A program made the position numbers and the translations under genes. A stretch of 64,000 nucleotides of DNA from Sulfitobacter sp. DSM 110093 (GTDB taxonomy: Bacteria; Pseudomonadota; Alphaproteobacteria; Rhodobacterales; Rhodobacteraceae). Numbering within the stretch: the stretch's first letter is position 1; each line of letters starts with the position of its first letter. Under the pieces are notes generated by a model. That model saw only the letters and a list, made by a program, of their open reading frames with translations, was not told the DNA's origin and made no database searches. The stretch spans positions 2,803,001 to 2,867,000 of the forward strand of contig NZ_CP085167.1 of the NCBI RefSeq assembly GCF_022788715.1. The letters are read 5' to 3'. This document shows positions 62,615-64,000 of this stretch, piece after piece.

Positions 62615-64000
62615 ATGAAGCTCTTTTCATCCAAGACCCGCCCCATGCACCTCGGCCCCTTCCCGTTGGAGCGGCTGCGCCGGTCGCATGCCCCCCATGA
62701 CCAACTGCCGGACGCGCCCATGCCGTTGCTGCGTTTTGAGCGGCCCGAGACGCCCCAAAGCATATGCAACGCCATGGCGCCCTTCCAAGCGATGATGGAC
62801 GTGCTGCGCGACGGGCCGATCAACACCGCAGGCGCGGTGATCCCCGACAGCCCGGTGGAGCGCGCCAATCACCTCAAATCATTCGGCTATTACAACGACG
62901 CCTCGATGATGGGCGTCTGCGCTCTGCCACAAGAGGCGCGTCTCGCTACTCCGCGCCGAAGCGAGGGCACCGCGCAATTGGCGGAAGGACTGCGCAGCCG
63001 CCAGACCAAAACGCTCGCCGCCGGGGTCGATGTCATCATGGCGAACCTGCGCGACGCGGTGGACGCGCCCGAAACCTCGATCGATACTCACGGCCACGCG
63101 CTGGTGGTCCTCACCGCCTATCCCCGCGATCCGCGCGAGGATGAATTGGGCAGCGATTGGATCATGGACGCCCAAGCCGAACGCGCCTGCCTACGCGGCA
63201 CCGAAAACGCCACCGTGCTGGCCGAATACATCCGCCAATTGGGTTTCGCCGCCAAGGTGCATTCCGCCACCACCGCTGATGTGAACCTCGCCCAACTGGC
63301 CGTGGCGGCGGGGTTGGCGGTTTGGGAAGACAGCACACTGCAAGCCCCGTGGGTGGGCGCGCGTTTCGGGTTGGCGGTTGTTACCACCGACATGGACCTC
63401 GCGCCCGATATGCCGCTCGCCCCGCTGGCCGATCAGCCGTGGTCTGTGCTCAAAGGCCCGCACTGGCAGCTGGGCACCCATGGCGGGGTCAGCGCGCGCG
63501 ATGTTGATCCTTATGCGCGGCGCGACTATGCCGCCGGGCCGCATCCGTTTGAGACGCTGAAACGGGTGGACGAGCCGACCACCTATATCGACGCGCCCAA
63601 TGTCCCGCGCGTGCCGAAACGCGGCGATCTTTTCGCACGCGGACAGTTTGGCGACATGGGGCCAAAGGTGCAGAACGCCATGAAAGGTGGGCACCATGTG
63701 GTCAAATCCGCTCCTTCTGCCGCGCAGCGCCGTCTGCTGGGAGCGTTGATCCTGCTGCAAGATGGCCCGGTGAACGATGCCGCCCCTGCGATGACAGACA
63801 CCGCCCGCAATGCCGCCAACCTCAAGGCAGCGAGCTATTTCCTCGGCGCCGATGCGGCGGGCCTCTCGGCCTGCCCGGACTGGACGTGGTACAGCCATGA
63901 CGCCACCGGCACTCCGATCACCCCGCCGCATGATCAAGCCCTGAGCCTCATCATCGACCAAGGCTTTGACACGATGGAGGGGTCCTCGGGCGACGACTGG
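62615..64000 (+). CDS. Soluble reductive dehalogenase, N-terminal part (runs off window)
   Basis: 462 codons open to the window edge. YIRQLGFAAKVHSATTADVN, AQLAVAAGLAVWED and VVTTDMDLAPDMPLAP match the cobalamin-module core of RdhA/QueG-like proteins, but the usual GLGRxGR-type glycine pattern is degraded. A second unit starts near residue 383: DGPVNDAA and YFLGADAAGLSACPDW repeat DGPINTAG (66) and FGYYNDASMMGVCALP (90-105). This fits BhbA/NpRdhA-type catabolic enzymes, whose N-terminal module is, as I recall, a vestigial duplicate. FeS cysteines and the reductase domain would lie beyond the window. No Tat signal: cytoplasmic. Confidence 0.75.
   Translation, partial: MKLFSSKTRPMHLGPFPLERLRRSHAPHDQLPDAPMPLLRFERPETPQSICNAMAPFQAMMDVLRDGPINTAGAVIPDSPVERANHLKSFGYYNDASMMGVCALPQEARLATPRRSEGTAQLAEGLRSRQTKTLAAGVDVIMANLRDAVDAPETSIDTHGHALVVLTAYPRDPREDELGSDWIMDAQAERACLRGTENATVLAEYIRQLGFAAKVHSATTADVNLAQLAVAAGLAVWEDSTLQAPWVGARFGLAVVTTDMDLAPDMPLAPLADQPWSVLKGPHWQLGTHGGVSARDVDPYARRDYAAGPHPFETLKRVDEPTTYIDAPNVPRVPKRGDLFARGQFGDMGPKVQNAMKGGHHVVKSAPSAAQRRLLGALILLQDGPVNDAAPAMTDTARNAANLKAASYFLGADAAGLSACPDWTWYSHDATGTPITPPHDQALSLIIDQGFDTMEGSSGDDW

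Noticed and set aside
1..64000. CRISPR array or cas genes
   Set aside because: Scanned because of the TniQ protein; no regularly spaced repeats or cas-like proteins were seen.

Overview
The window looks like a chromosomal segment of a marine alphaproteobacterium of the Rhodobacterales (Roseobacter group, Sulfitobacter-like). This rests on gene content and order that I recognise from that group: a hisS-hisZ-hisG block, cobalamin-dependent NrdJ, a DUF1489 protein, a translationally coupled xdhABC-BMP transporter operon, a PCuAC copper chaperone between DUF2946-like proteins, dimethylglycine-dehydrogenase-like GcvT fusions and a soluble BhbA/NpRdhA-type reductive dehalogenase. Most of the window is GC-rich; the first 10 kb and the 43-48 kb island look visibly less so (judged by eye, not computed).

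Layout. 1-7.6 kb: a choline-O-sulfate locus with a formylglycine-generating enzyme (699-1694), a BetC-type sulfatase, a ProXVW-like ABC importer and a divergent LysR regulator. 8-9.9 kb: an orphan TniQ-family protein with no transposase partner in view. 10-21 kb: housekeeping genes (nrdJ, DUF1489, hisG/hisZ/hisS, slyX, a lipoprotein, dnaE). 21-30.4 kb: xanthine dehydrogenase genes joined by 4-nt overlaps to a nucleoside/purine-type ABC importer. 30.5-42.7 kb: GST, aldo-keto reductase, DUF938 methyltransferase, GH25 lipoprotein, membrane protein, dimethylglycine/sarcosine dehydrogenase-like flavoprotein, D-lactate dehydrogenase, 2-hydroxyacid dehydrogenase, SH3 protein, quinone reductase and a BON-MscS channel. 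42.8 kb: tRNA-Gln(TTG).

42.9-47.9 kb is a decayed integrative element inserted in the tRNA-Gln 3' end. It is bounded by 23-bp direct repeats, carries paired TGCCCC arm-type motifs near both ends, and has an almost perfect 158/159-bp inverted repeat just inside them. Inside are a 1335-bp IS256-family insertion with an 8-bp target duplication, one unrecognised cargo gene with an operator-like promoter, three small ORFs and a tyrosine integrase that has lost its catalytic C-terminus. This is the most structured novelty in the window.

48.4-57.3 kb is a metal locus: TonB receptor, DUF2218, siderophore ABC importer, PCuAC with two DUF2946-like proteins, and a PepSY protein. 57.4-64 kb holds a class IV aminotransferase, a TauBC/SsuBC-like ABC pair, a CPA1 Na+/H+ antiporter, a solute-binding protein and, divergently, the 5' part of a reductive dehalogenase gene that runs off the window. 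Its N-terminal half shows an internal duplication.

Working together: the first locus would import and desulfate choline sulfate; downstream choline products could feed the demethylating flavoprotein near 35 kb. The xdh/BMP operon is a self-contained purine salvage or catabolism unit. The right end suggests uptake and reductive dehalogenation of an organohalide, but substrate assignments are inference.
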